DNA of 64,000 nucleotides, taken from contig UPYT01000002.1 in assembly GCA_900538475.1 (NCBI GenBank), forward strand, positions 1 through 64,000, written 5' to 3'. The translations under genes and the position numbers were made by a program. The stretch comes from an uncultured Clostridium sp. (GTDB taxonomy: Bacteria; Bacillota; Clostridia; Lachnospirales; Lachnospiraceae). How positions within the stretch are numbered: the stretch's first letter is position 1; every line of letters begins with the position of its first letter. The notes below the pieces were generated by a model. That model made no database searches. It had not been told where the DNA came from and saw only the letters and a program-made list of their open reading frames with translations. Below are positions 23,796-33,296 of the stretch, piece by piece.

Positions 23796-24812
23796 TTATG
23801 AATTGGATTCACCCTCCTGCGGGGTGGATTTTTTCTTTTTCCGGAAGAAACATTTGGCATTGCCGACTTTCCTTCTAAGGAGCCAGATAAGCAGAAGAAT
23901 AAGGAGAACAGCCGGAACCCAGAAGGGCGCCAGGGTCAAAATACTGATAAGTAAATTGAGAAGAAGCTGTCCCATAGAAGCCAGATTGTTTTGAAAATCG
24001 CGGCTGATTCGCTGGGCGGCAGTCAGTGGCTTAGATGGAGTCAGGCGGCTTTCGTCTGCTTCATAAAGGGTTAGATGAACGGTGCTGTATTCCACCTGAT
24101 TGTTGTAAAGGCGAAGGCGTGCCTCCAGGGATTCCAGTTCATAACGGATTTCTGAAAGCCGTTCTTCCAGAGCAATAACAGATTCCAGACTTTCTGCTTT
24201 TTCCAGCAGGGCCTAGATACGTTCCTGCTCAATTTCCAGAGATTTTTTTCGGCTTTCTACATCAGAATATTGAAGAGTAACATCCTCTGTGGTTTCAGAT
24301 TGGCTGACAACATTACCGCTGGCCTGAGCTGCCTGGAGAAAGGCTTCCAGGTGTTTGGTGGGAATTCGGACAGTCATGGAAGCGTGACGGAGAATCGGTT
24401 CTCCGGCGTAATTGAGACGGCTTCCGGTAACCTCAGACTGTTCTGTATAGCCTTCCAGAGCGGAGATTTTTTCATGGACAGACTGAAGGGAGCTGTCAAA
24501 ATCGGTTGTTTCCATGTCCAGCCATACGGTGCGGATCAGCTTTCTTCCAGCCTGTACCGGAGTGGGCTGACTGCTTTCGTTTGGGGCAGGCATTTCGCTT
24601 TCCGCGCTGGTGTCTGCAGCGGTTCCGAAGTCGGAGCTGCCATTTTCTTCAAGGGCGCCTTCAGGGGAAGGGGATCCGGCAGCAGGGGCAGCGGCGGCAG
24701 TCTCAGCTACAGTGACGCTTTTTTCCGATGAGGCCCCGCAGCCAGTCAGGGCAAGGGCGGCGGCCAGAAAGAAAACAGGGAGATGAAGAAAGTTTGACGA
24801 TCGTATTTTCAT
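23796..24812 (-). pseudogene. DUF4349 lipoprotein interrupted by an amber codon
   Basis: Start ATG at 24812 (GGAGGT site). Lipobox ALTGC with Cys25, an Ala/Ser/Glu-rich linker, then the DUF4349 core (RKLIRTVWLDMETTDFDSSL, LNYAGEP). At 24213-24215 a TAG interrupts the coiled coil. The frame then continues unbroken as ALLEKAESLESVIALEERLS ... to a C-terminal membrane helix (LLISILTLAPFWVPAVLLIL) and a basic tail. One substitution from TTG (Leu) would explain the stop. Either recently inactivated or a sequencing error. Two membrane anchors are normal for the family; its role is unknown. Confidence 0.8.
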
Positions 24813-25037
24813 AATATACCTCCTCTTTGAAACAAACACGCATATTTTCTGATGTAAGAATACCATAAAAAGATGGACAATTTCAATGAATATTAAAAAA
24901 TGTAAGAAAATTTCATTTGTTTTTAAGAGATGAGTTTACTTAAAATTTTCAAATTTGCGGTAGTGGTTTTTACCTGATGCCTGTAAATTATTCATACAGA
25001 GAAGACAAACCAGGATGAAATCAGAAAGGAAAATTGA

Positions 25038-26075
25038 GTGGAAAGTAAAATCGTTTTGGAGAATATTGAGAAGTCATATGGGAAAGAAGCACCTGTTATT
25101 GAAGGGTTAAATCTTGAAATTGGAGAAGGAAGCTTTACCGTATTGCTCGGGCCGTCCGGATGTGGAAAATCTACAACACTTCGCATGATTGCCGGACTTG
25201 AAGAGGAGACGGGAGGCACCTTATATATTGACGGGAAGGATATGAAGGAAGTGAAACCTGGCGACAGAGATATTGCAATGGTTTTTCAGAATTATGCTTT
25301 GTATCCGACCATGACCGTGAGGGAAAATATTGAATTTGGACTTAAAAATGCAGGGGTTGCAAAGAAAGAGAGGGAGGAACGTATTTGCGAAGTCAGCAGA
25401 TCGGTTGGACTGGAGGAATACTTAAATCGAAAACCCAGCGCTTTATCAGGAGGACAGCGTCAGAGAGTTGCTTTGGCAAGAGCAATGGTAAAAAAACCGG
25501 GAGTTTTTCTTATGGATGAACCTTTGTCCAATCTGGATGCCAAGCTGCGCTCACAGCTGCGGACAGATTTGATTGAGCTGCATAACCGGCTGGGCTCTAC
25601 GTTTGTATATGTGACTCATGACCAGGTAGAGGCCATGTCTATGGGAACGCAGATTGTTTTGATGAATAAGGGAAAAATCATGCAGTGCGGGACTCCTCAC
25701 ACAATTTATCACGACCCGGATAATGTGTTTACAGCTCAGTTTATTGGAACACCGCCTATGAATATATTGAAACAGAATCAGGTTCATTATGAGCATTTGC
25801 CGGTTGAAAATGCCTGCTATCTTGGCTTTCGTCCGGAGTATGTGACCTTTTATGAGGATGTGCCAGATGAAAAACAAAAGGGATTGATAATTGATGGAAA
25901 GGTGATTACCCATGAAATGCTGGGCATAGAAACTCTGTATAAAATTGATACCTGTTATGGACGGATTCAGGCAAAAATTTTTGATGATAAGAAAGCTGTT
26001 GACGGGAATGTAAAGATGTTTATTCCTCACAATAGAATCTTGTATTTTGATGAGGAAGAACAGAGAATCCGATAA
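25038..26075 (+). CDS. ugpC-like: Ugp/MsmK-type ABC transporter ATPase
   Basis: Encodes 345 aa from the GTG at 25038 (AAGGA site). Walker A GPSGCGKST (38-46), Q-loop VFQNYALYP, signature LSGGQRQR, Walker B VFLMDEP, H-loop THD, then a TOBE domain (about 235-345). It energises the two permeases encoded next. Operon: ATPase, permease, permease, binding protein, phosphodiesterase, HAD phosphatase. No operator was recognised in the 24813-25037 gap. Confidence 0.92.
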   Translation: MESKIVLENIEKSYGKEAPVIEGLNLEIGEGSFTVLLGPSGCGKSTTLRMIAGLEEETGGTLYIDGKDMKEVKPGDRDIAMVFQNYALYPTMTVRENIEFGLKNAGVAKKEREERICEVSRSVGLEEYLNRKPSALSGGQRQRVALARAMVKKPGVFLMDEPLSNLDAKLRSQLRTDLIELHNRLGSTFVYVTHDQVEAMSMGTQIVLMNKGKIMQCGTPHTIYHDPDNVFTAQFIGTPPMNILKQNQVHYEHLPVENACYLGFRPEYVTFYEDVPDEKQKGLIIDGKVITHEMLGIETLYKIDTCYGRIQAKIFDDKKAVDGNVKMFIPHNRILYFDEEEQRIR

Positions 26076-26101
26076 TTTTAAGCGAGAGGAAGGAGATTAT
26101 G

Positions 26102-27040
26102 ATGGATGCAGGCGTAATAAATAACAGAGTCAAACTGCAGTCAGAGCATGTGGAAATCGGCACTTTATGGAAGGATGGAGTGAGGAAAGGGCTGCCCTAT
26201 TTGATGATAGCTCCCGCAATGGCAGTCAGCCTTGTGTTTCTTGTATATCCCATATTATACATGCTTAAATTGGGCTTTTATAAATGGAATATGGTTGGAG
26301 AAATGACGTTCATCGGACTGGACAATTATGTGTCACTGATGACAGATCCGGAGTTTATGCAGGTGCTGAAAAATACTTGTCAGTTTTCTTTTTGGACCGT
26401 GGCAGGCTGCATTACACTGGGGATGATTTTTGCTCTTTATCTTAATAAAAATGCCAGATTTGAACGGCTTGTACAGGTGATTATGTTTACACCATATGTA
26501 CTTCCTATGATTTCCATTGCCTTTATCTGGATGTGGATTATGGATGGAGATATTGGCCTTTTAAATTATATTTTGGGATTCTTTGGAATCGAAAAAATAA
26601 GGTGGCTGGACGATCCTCAAGTGGCAATGTATTCCCTGATTCTGGTTAATATCTGGAAGGGAGTTGGCTATTACACATTGATTATTTTATCTGCGCTTCA
26701 GAGTATTCCAAAGTATATTTATGAGGCAGCAGAGCTGGATCAGGCACATCCGGTTACGACATTTTTCAAACTTACTCTTCCTATGTTGTCACCGACTTTG
26801 TTCTTCCTGTCGATTACAGCTGTTATCAGTTCCTTTAAGGTTTTTGAAACAGTAAATGTGATGACTGCCGGAGGACCGCAGAATTCAACTACCAGCCTGG
26901 TATATTACATTTATCAGTATGGATTTCAGTTTTATAAGATCGGCTATGCATCTGCTGTTGGTGTAATTTTAATGGTAATTGTAGGTATTTTTACCCTCGT
27001 ATATTTTGGATGTCTGCAGAAAAAAGTTCACTATCAATAA
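26102..27040 (+). CDS. ugpA-like: ABC sugar-type permease, UgpA family
   Basis: Encodes 312-313 aa; the ATGs at 26099 and 26102 are adjacent, and the second is better spaced from GGAAGGAG. Six predicted membrane helices; the ATPase-docking EAA loop is EAAELDQAHPVTTFFKLTLP (about residues 218-237). It forms the channel with the next gene product. Confidence 0.92.
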   Translation: MDAGVINNRVKLQSEHVEIGTLWKDGVRKGLPYLMIAPAMAVSLVFLVYPILYMLKLGFYKWNMVGEMTFIGLDNYVSLMTDPEFMQVLKNTCQFSFWTVAGCITLGMIFALYLNKNARFERLVQVIMFTPYVLPMISIAFIWMWIMDGDIGLLNYILGFFGIEKIRWLDDPQVAMYSLILVNIWKGVGYYTLIILSALQSIPKYIYEAAELDQAHPVTTFFKLTLPMLSPTLFFLSITAVISSFKVFETVNVMTAGGPQNSTTSLVYYIYQYGFQFYKIGYASAVGVILMVIVGIFTLVYFGCLQKKVHYQ

Positions 27041-27063
27041 CATAAAAGCATAGGAGACGGAGT

Positions 27064-27882
27064 ATGAAATATATATCAAAAGCTGTCAGATTCATGATAA
27101 ATCTGCTTTTGACAGCCATCTTTTTTGTTCCCCTTTACTGGATGGCATTAACAGCCTTTAAGACGGCGGCGCAGGCCCTTCAGTCACCGCCAACATTCTG
27201 GGTAAGTGATCCTCAGTGGGAAAATTTTGCAAGGGCAATTGAGGTAATTCCATTTTTTCATTTTTTGAAAAATTCGCTTATTGTAACAGCTGGAATTATG
27301 GTTTTGCAGATGGTGACTGTGATTCCCGCTGCTTATGCGTTTGCCAGATATGAATTTTTGGGAAAGAAACTGTCTTTTGGAGTGATTCTGGCGACTATGA
27401 TGATTCCCTCGCAGCTGATTTTTCTTCCGGTATTTTTAATGCTGAGTAAGTGGGGACTGATCAATACCTACTGGTCCCTGATTCTTCCGCAGGCTACCAG
27501 CGCATTTGCAATTTTTATGCTGCGGCAGAATTTTAAGCAGATTCCGGAAGAGCTGATTGAGGCGGCGCGGCTGGATAAAGCCGGAGAATTGAAAATCATC
27601 ACGCATATTATGCTGCCCATTGCAAAACCAACAGTTATTATGCTGGGAATGCTGACATTTGTTGGAACCTGGAATGATTATTTTTGGCCGATGGTTTTGA
27701 CGACAACGGATGCAGTACGGACACTTCCGGTTGGATTGACGATGCTGCGGAGTGTAGAAAATGGAGTATACCAGCACATTTTAATGGCTGGAAATGTACT
27801 GCTGATGGCGCCGATTATTTTTATTTATATGATTGCCCAGAAGCAGATTATCAAAGGTTTTACCTATATGGGAGTAAAGTAA
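27064..27882 (+). CDS. ugpE-like: ABC sugar-type permease, UgpE family
   Basis: Encodes 272 aa with six membrane helices, the EAA motif EAARLDKAGELKIITHIMLP (about 161-180) and the family C-terminus QKQIIKGFTYMGVK. It starts 23 bp after the first permease. Confidence 0.92.
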   Translation: MKYISKAVRFMINLLLTAIFFVPLYWMALTAFKTAAQALQSPPTFWVSDPQWENFARAIEVIPFFHFLKNSLIVTAGIMVLQMVTVIPAAYAFARYEFLGKKLSFGVILATMMIPSQLIFLPVFLMLSKWGLINTYWSLILPQATSAFAIFMLRQNFKQIPEELIEAARLDKAGELKIITHIMLPIAKPTVIMLGMLTFVGTWNDYFWPMVLTTTDAVRTLPVGLTMLRSVENGVYQHILMAGNVLLMAPIIFIYMIAQKQIIKGFTYMGVK

Positions 27883-27962
27883 AAATCATAAAAATTTTCC
27901 CAAAACAGGGTTAATATAAAACAGCTAAAAGAGCGAAAAGAACAAATAAAGAGGAGAAGAAA

Positions 27963-29309
27963 ATGAAAAATCAAAAGAGAATTTTAGGCGCAGCAGCAAT
28001 GGCATGTATCGTTGCAGGAACTTTGGCAGGATGCGGAAATTCCGGGACAGATAAGGCAGAAAGCAGCGCTGTTGTGTCCAGTGAGGCAGGAAAAAAAGAG
28101 GAATCTACCGCAGACGGAAATGTAACGGAATTAACCTACTGGTATTGCTGGACAGACAAAATTCAGGAAAATAATCTGGAGATGACAGAGTTATTTAATG
28201 AGACAGTAGGAAAGGAAAAGGGCATTCATGTTACAGCAGAATACCAGGGAACCTACGACGAGTGTCATCAGAAGCTTCAGGCAGCATTTGTTGCCAATGA
28301 GATGCCGGATGTCTCCGTTATGGAGATTAGCTCGATTCGCAGATTTGCTGAAAATGGGGTGATTGAACCATTAGATTCCTATATTGCGGCATCTGGAGTG
28401 GATATGACAGATTTTTACGATGCTCTGCTGTTAAACGGTGAGGTAGATGGTTCCTGTTATGGTCTGCCTTATTTAAGAAGCACTCCGATTATGTACTACA
28501 ATAATTCTTTGCTGAAAGAAGCTGGATACGACGGTGCAAATTTAAAGACCTGGGATGATTTGAAGGAAATGGCAACTGGTGTGCATGAAAAAACTGGAAA
28601 ATACGGGATTTCTCAGTACAGTTATACCTGGACTTTGGATGCCTTTATGATTGAACATGGAAGCTCTATTTTAAATGATGATGAGACAGCTACCAATCTG
28701 AATTCAGAGGCAGGAAAAGAAGTAATTGGGTTTTATCGTGATTTGATTGATCAGGGTGTAGTACATGCTTTTAACAGTAATGAATCTGATAAAGTAACTG
28801 CAGATGTGCAGAATGAAGACACAGCTATCTGGTTTAGTTCTACCGGTGATTTAACGAAATTTGCATCTATCGCAGATGAGCTGGGCTTTGAACTGGGAGT
28901 AGGATTTATTCCTATGGATCAGTGCTACGGAACCCCTACCGGCGGCTGCAATCTGGTTATGATGAGCAAGATTCCTGACAAGAAAAAGGAAGCAGCCTGG
29001 GAGTTTATTAACTTTATGACTGACACAGAGCAGACAGTGAAATCTTCGATTAAAACTGGTTATTTACCAGCCAGAAAGAGTGCCGGGGAATCGGATACGA
29101 TGAAAGCTTATTTTGCAGAAATGCCTATGGCTCGAGTAGCATTAGATCAGCTGGCTTATGCAAATCGTGCAGCATATTCCAATCCGAATTATACAGAGGC
29201 GACAGAGGCAATTAAAAGCGCTTTGGATGCTATTTATATCAACAATAGCGATATAGATACAACCCTGGCTGATATGGAAACAAAGGTAAATAAGATTTTA
29301 AATCAGTAG
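27963..29309 (+). CDS. ugpB-like: ABC-transporter extracellular solute-binding lipoprotein
   Basis: Encodes 448 aa. Lipobox TLAGC with Cys24, a Ser/Glu linker, then a family 1 binding-protein fold (ELTYWYCWTD, EMPDVSVMEISSIRRF, PYLRSTPIMYYNNSLLKEAG). It captures the ligand outside the membrane for the two permeases. Family members bind sugars, sugar phosphates or glycerophosphodiesters. The downstream phosphodiesterase and phosphatase favour a phosphate-bearing ligand, by inference. Confidence 0.9.
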   Translation: MKNQKRILGAAAMACIVAGTLAGCGNSGTDKAESSAVVSSEAGKKEESTADGNVTELTYWYCWTDKIQENNLEMTELFNETVGKEKGIHVTAEYQGTYDECHQKLQAAFVANEMPDVSVMEISSIRRFAENGVIEPLDSYIAASGVDMTDFYDALLLNGEVDGSCYGLPYLRSTPIMYYNNSLLKEAGYDGANLKTWDDLKEMATGVHEKTGKYGISQYSYTWTLDAFMIEHGSSILNDDETATNLNSEAGKEVIGFYRDLIDQGVVHAFNSNESDKVTADVQNEDTAIWFSSTGDLTKFASIADELGFELGVGFIPMDQCYGTPTGGCNLVMMSKIPDKKKEAAWEFINFMTDTEQTVKSSIKTGYLPARKSAGESDTMKAYFAEMPMARVALDQLAYANRAAYSNPNYTEATEAIKSALDAIYINNSDIDTTLADMETKVNKILNQ

Positions 29310-29329
29310 GTAATCAGAAGGAGAAAAGA

Positions 29330-30628
29330 ATGAAAAATAAGTTGATTATACTTTCAGCAGATGCCATGGTAACAGAGGATTTGGAACTGTTTTCCACTTT
29401 GCCTGGATATCAGAAATATTTGGATGGAGGATGCAGAATTAACCGTGTGGAGTCGATTTATCCAACGGTTACTTATCCCTGCCACACAACAATGATGACA
29501 GGGAACTATCCCAATCGCCATGGAGTTACCAGCAACTTTGTTCTGGCCTTTAATCAGAAACCAACACCCTGGAATCGTTATGCAGACGTGATCTGTTCAC
29601 GGGATATTTTTACAGCATGCAAGGAAAAAGGCCTGACTACAGCTGCGGTGTTCTGGCCGGTAACGGGATGTCATAAGGATATTGATTATAAGATTCCGGA
29701 GTATGTTCCGGAAAATGGTGAAACCATAGAAGAGGCATTTCGTAAGATGGGCTGTGATGAGGACATGATTCGAATTGTGGAAAAAAACAGTTCGATTCTG
29801 AAACATTGGGGACATCCTTATATTGATGAGTTTATTATTGCCTGTGCCTGTGATATTCTGCGGGAAAAACAGCCAGACGTGCTTTTGATTCATCCGGCAA
29901 ATATTGACGGAGCAAGACATCAGTATGGGGTATTTCATGAAATGGTGGATCGGGCTGTAGTGGATACCGATCGGTTTGTTCAGCAGCTGATGGGAGTGCA
30001 GGAGGAGCTGGGGCTTGCAGAGCAGACGAATCTGGTAGTGACTAGTGATCATGGCCAGATGGAGGTTCAGAGGATTATGAATTTGAATGTGATGCTGGCA
30101 GATTATGGCTTTCTGGATGTAAGGAAAGACGGATATGTTACAGACTGGAGAGCTTACTGCCTGTCTAACGGACTTTCTGCAGTCGTATACCTTAAGGATC
30201 CTTTGGATGAAAAGCTGTATCAGAGAGTATTTCAGCTGCTGCGCTGGATGAGAGAGGAAGGAATTTATGGAATCAGTGAGGTTCTTACCGCAGAGGAGGC
30301 AGATGAAAAATACAGACTGAACGGGCCATTCTCTTTTGTAATTGAGTCTGATGATTATACCTCCTTCGGAGAAAATACATCTGGCCCGCTGGTAGAAAGC
30401 TTTGGAGACAGGGACTACCGGTATGGAAGAGCTTCCCATGGATATTATCCCCAGAAAGGCCCACAGCCGGTTTTCATGGCCAAGGGACCGGATTTTGCAG
30501 AGTCTGCAGTGTTGGAGAAGGGACGTCTGATTGACCAGGCCCCGACCTATGCAAAGCTTTTGGGCGTAGCTCTGCCGGATACTGATGGGACACCAATTGA
30601 TGAATTTGTGAGGGAAAAACATGCATAA
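29330..30628 (+). CDS. NPP-type alkaline-phosphatase-superfamily phosphodiesterase
   Basis: Encodes 432 aa with no signal peptide, hence cytosolic. Metal and nucleophile residues are visible: D11 (SADAM), Thr48 in PTVTYPCHTTMMTG, Asp and His in HPANIDGARHQYG, the DH pair in VTSDHGQ, and a His in ASHGYYP. The family cleaves phosphodiesters such as nucleotides or glycerophosphocholine. It is encoded 20 bp after the binding protein and overlaps the HAD gene by 8 bp, so it is an integral part of the uptake operon. Confidence 0.85.
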   Translation: MKNKLIILSADAMVTEDLELFSTLPGYQKYLDGGCRINRVESIYPTVTYPCHTTMMTGNYPNRHGVTSNFVLAFNQKPTPWNRYADVICSRDIFTACKEKGLTTAAVFWPVTGCHKDIDYKIPEYVPENGETIEEAFRKMGCDEDMIRIVEKNSSILKHWGHPYIDEFIIACACDILREKQPDVLLIHPANIDGARHQYGVFHEMVDRAVVDTDRFVQQLMGVQEELGLAEQTNLVVTSDHGQMEVQRIMNLNVMLADYGFLDVRKDGYVTDWRAYCLSNGLSAVVYLKDPLDEKLYQRVFQLLRWMREEGIYGISEVLTAEEADEKYRLNGPFSFVIESDDYTSFGENTSGPLVESFGDRDYRYGRASHGYYPQKGPQPVFMAKGPDFAESAVLEKGRLIDQAPTYAKLLGVALPDTDGTPIDEFVREKHA

Positions 30629-31487
30629 AACAATCAGAATCATAGCAACCGATCTGGATGGAACCATGCTTCACCATGATAATGAGGTTTCTGTAAGAAA
30701 TTACAGGGCAATTGAACATGCGGTAAATGAAGGAATGCTCTATGTAGTTGCCACTGGAAGATGCCGCTCTATTGTGCCGATTTCAAATCTTCCGGTTATG
30801 GATTATCTGATTGCAGAAAACGGCGCTGTCATTTACCGGGGCGGCACTGAGCAGGTGCTGTATCGTCAGGCAATTTCTGCCGCTCAGCTTCGGGAGGCGA
30901 TCAGAATTGGGAAAAAGTACCATGCCTTTGTGGAACTTGTTTCAGATGGCAGAATCCTGATAGAGGAGGAGCTTTTAAGACAGACCGGACAGCTTCGTCT
31001 GACTAGAATTCAGGAAGAATTTCTAAGAGAAAAACGATATCTTATGATAGATTCCTTTGAAAAATATTGCAGCAAAGTGCAGGAAAACCAGGATGGAGAG
31101 GAAATTTTCCGCAAATTCCAGGTTACAAAAATCAATATTATCTGCCAGGAGGCAGAGGCCTGGCAGGGCACTGCAAAGGAGCTGGAAGCATATGGCTTGT
31201 TTACGATAACCTCAGACGGATATGGTCTGGAGCTGACAAAAAAAGGAGTAAGCAAGGGAAGCGCAATGAAATGGCTCTGCAGCCATCTGAACCTGGATCT
31301 GAGCCATGTGATGGCATTTGGCGATGGCAGCAATGACGCCGTGCTGCTGAAGAAAGCAGGCATCGGCGTCGCCATGGACAATGCAGGAGAGGCGGTAAAG
31401 CAGTGTGCAGATTATGTAACTGGCTGCCACTACGAGGATGGAGTAGCCCAGTTTGTGGAGCAGTATGTGTTAAAACAGGCTATTTAA
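30621..31487 (+). CDS. Cof-type HAD-IIB phosphatase
   Basis: Encodes 288 aa. HAD motif I IATDLDGTML (residues 8-17), motif II VVATGR, motif III Lys before KGSAMKWL, motif IV AFGDGSNDAVLL. Small sugar-phosphate-type phosphatase, translationally coupled to the phosphodiesterase (8-bp overlap). Likely removes phosphate from the diesterase product. Confidence 0.88.
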   Translation: MHKTIRIIATDLDGTMLHHDNEVSVRNYRAIEHAVNEGMLYVVATGRCRSIVPISNLPVMDYLIAENGAVIYRGGTEQVLYRQAISAAQLREAIRIGKKYHAFVELVSDGRILIEEELLRQTGQLRLTRIQEEFLREKRYLMIDSFEKYCSKVQENQDGEEIFRKFQVTKINIICQEAEAWQGTAKELEAYGLFTITSDGYGLELTKKGVSKGSAMKWLCSHLNLDLSHVMAFGDGSNDAVLLKKAGIGVAMDNAGEAVKQCADYVTGCHYEDGVAQFVEQYVLKQAI

Positions 31488-31553
31488 AATCATAAAAACG
31501 GGGCATTTTTGTCTGCACAAAAAGACAGGAATGCAGGCAGCAAATGCCCTGGT

Positions 31554-33296
31554 TTAAGAGAATTGGCTTCGATAAAGAGAGGCATATTTTCCGTTTTTTT
31601 CCATAAGCTCGTTGTGGGTTCCCACCTCTTTGATATCCCCGTCTTCCATGTAAAGAATCTTGTCTGCATCGCGAATCGTGGACAGCCGGTGGGCAATTAC
31701 AAAGCTGGTACGGCCCTTCATAAGCTCGGCCATTGCCTTCTGAATCAGGACTTCTGTATGGGTATCTACATTGCTGGTTGCTTCATCCAGAATCATGATT
31801 TCCGGATCAGATGCAATGGCTCGGGCAATGGTTAAAAGCTGTCGTTCTCCCTGAGAAATATTCTCAGCACCTTTGCCAAGAATCATATGATATCCGCCAG
31901 GAAGGGTCTTAATAAAGCTGTGGGCACAGGCTGATTCTGCGGCAGAATAAATGCTTTTTTCGGTCATATTTTCTTTGGCATATCCGATATTTTCAGCAAT
32001 AGTACCTTCAAAAAGCCAGGTATCCTGAAGCACCATTCCAAAACGACTTCTAAGTTCTTTTCGAGGCATCTTTTGAATATCTATTCCATCTACGAGAATC
32101 GATCCGCTGTTTAGTTCATAGAAGCGCATTAACAGGTTAATCAGCGTGGTTTTTCCAGCTCCAGTCGGGCCTACAATCGCAATTTTTTCTCCCGGTTCTA
32201 CGCACAAATTAATTCGTTTCATTAACAGCTTATCTGGAGAATATCCAAAGGAGACATCCTGAAAAACGACAGATCCAAGGCGCTTTTGAGGGATAATACC
32301 AGGTAAAGAATCCGGGATTTCTTCTTCTGCATCCAACAGAGAAAAGATCCGGTTTCCAGCAGCTGCAGCGGCGCTGAAGCTTCCAGACATTCCGGCAATA
32401 GCGGAAAAAGGATCCGCAAAACGCCAGGTGTATTCCAGCATTGCCTGTACATTTCCTACTGTGATTTTTCCGGTAATTGCACCAAGACAGCCAACGACAG
32501 CGCAGAGGATATATCCCAGATCGTTGACAAGCGTTGTAATCGGACTGACAGCTCCGGCAGTTATTTCTGCTTTCCGAGAACTGACTTTTAAGGCTTCATT
32601 ATACGTCTCAAAAGCTTTTTTAGCCCGTTCCTGATAGTGAAAAGACTGAACAACAGTTTGTCCCTGATACATTTCTTCGATATAGCCGCCCAGCTGTCCT
32701 AAAAGCTCCTGCTGTTTCACATAATGTTTTTCACTGGCTTTCATTACACCCGCCGCGCTGAAGAGGGAGAGGGGAACCATAATGAATGGAATCAGGGAAA
32801 GGGCAGGGCTGATTGCAAGCATCATAAGGAGAACACCGACAGCGGTAGTTACCTGAGTTACCAGGGAGGTCAGATTCTGACTGATGGCATTGTTGATGGT
32901 ATCCACATCATTGGTAAGAATACTGAGCAGCTCGCCGCGGGTATGGCTGTCGTAATAACTGAGCTTCATACAGTGCATTTTTTCGCTGATATCCTGACGA
33001 AGCTTCTGCATAACCTGGGCCGTGATTTTTGCCATCAGAAAGCCTTGTAATAACGAAAAAGACTGGGAAACCAGATACAGAAAAACAAGGGAAGAAAGCA
33101 GCTTTATAATAGTATCCCAGTAAAAAATACCGTCCTTTATACTGGAAAAAAGAGTTGTTGTTATCTTTCCTATAAGGAAGGGGGCAAATACCATAAAACC
33201 GGTGCTGATAACAGCAGATACAATTACAAAAATCAGCTTTGCCCAGTGAATTTTCAGATAACCTAGCAGCCGTCTGCATACTTCTGTGTGTTTCAT
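31554..33296 (-). CDS. ABC exporter half-transporter (catalytic NBD)
   Basis: Encodes 580 aa: six membrane helices (about 20-300), then an ATPase domain. Walker A GPTGAGKTT, non-standard signature ISQGERQ, Walker B IMILDEATSNVD with the catalytic Glu present. It overlaps the partner gene by 4 bp (ATGA type). Signature drift here with the Glu drift in the partner is the hallmark of heterodimeric multidrug exporters such as BmrCD/TM287-288. Confidence 0.9.
   Translation of the reverse strand: MKHTEVCRRLLGYLKIHWAKLIFVIVSAVISTGFMVFAPFLIGKITTTLFSSIKDGIFYWDTIIKLLSSLVFLYLVSQSFSLLQGFLMAKITAQVMQKLRQDISEKMHCMKLSYYDSHTRGELLSILTNDVDTINNAISQNLTSLVTQVTTAVGVLLMMLAISPALSLIPFIMVPLSLFSAAGVMKASEKHYVKQQELLGQLGGYIEEMYQGQTVVQSFHYQERAKKAFETYNEALKVSSRKAEITAGAVSPITTLVNDLGYILCAVVGCLGAITGKITVGNVQAMLEYTWRFADPFSAIAGMSGSFSAAAAAGNRIFSLLDAEEEIPDSLPGIIPQKRLGSVVFQDVSFGYSPDKLLMKRINLCVEPGEKIAIVGPTGAGKTTLINLLMRFYELNSGSILVDGIDIQKMPRKELRSRFGMVLQDTWLFEGTIAENIGYAKENMTEKSIYSAAESACAHSFIKTLPGGYHMILGKGAENISQGERQLLTIARAIASDPEIMILDEATSNVDTHTEVLIQKAMAELMKGRTSFVIAHRLSTIRDADKILYMEDGDIKEVGTHNELMEKNGKYASLYRSQFS

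Noticed and set aside
29597..30667. 356-aa antisense frame across the phosphodiesterase gene
   Set aside because: Shadow frame; the plus strand carries all family motifs.
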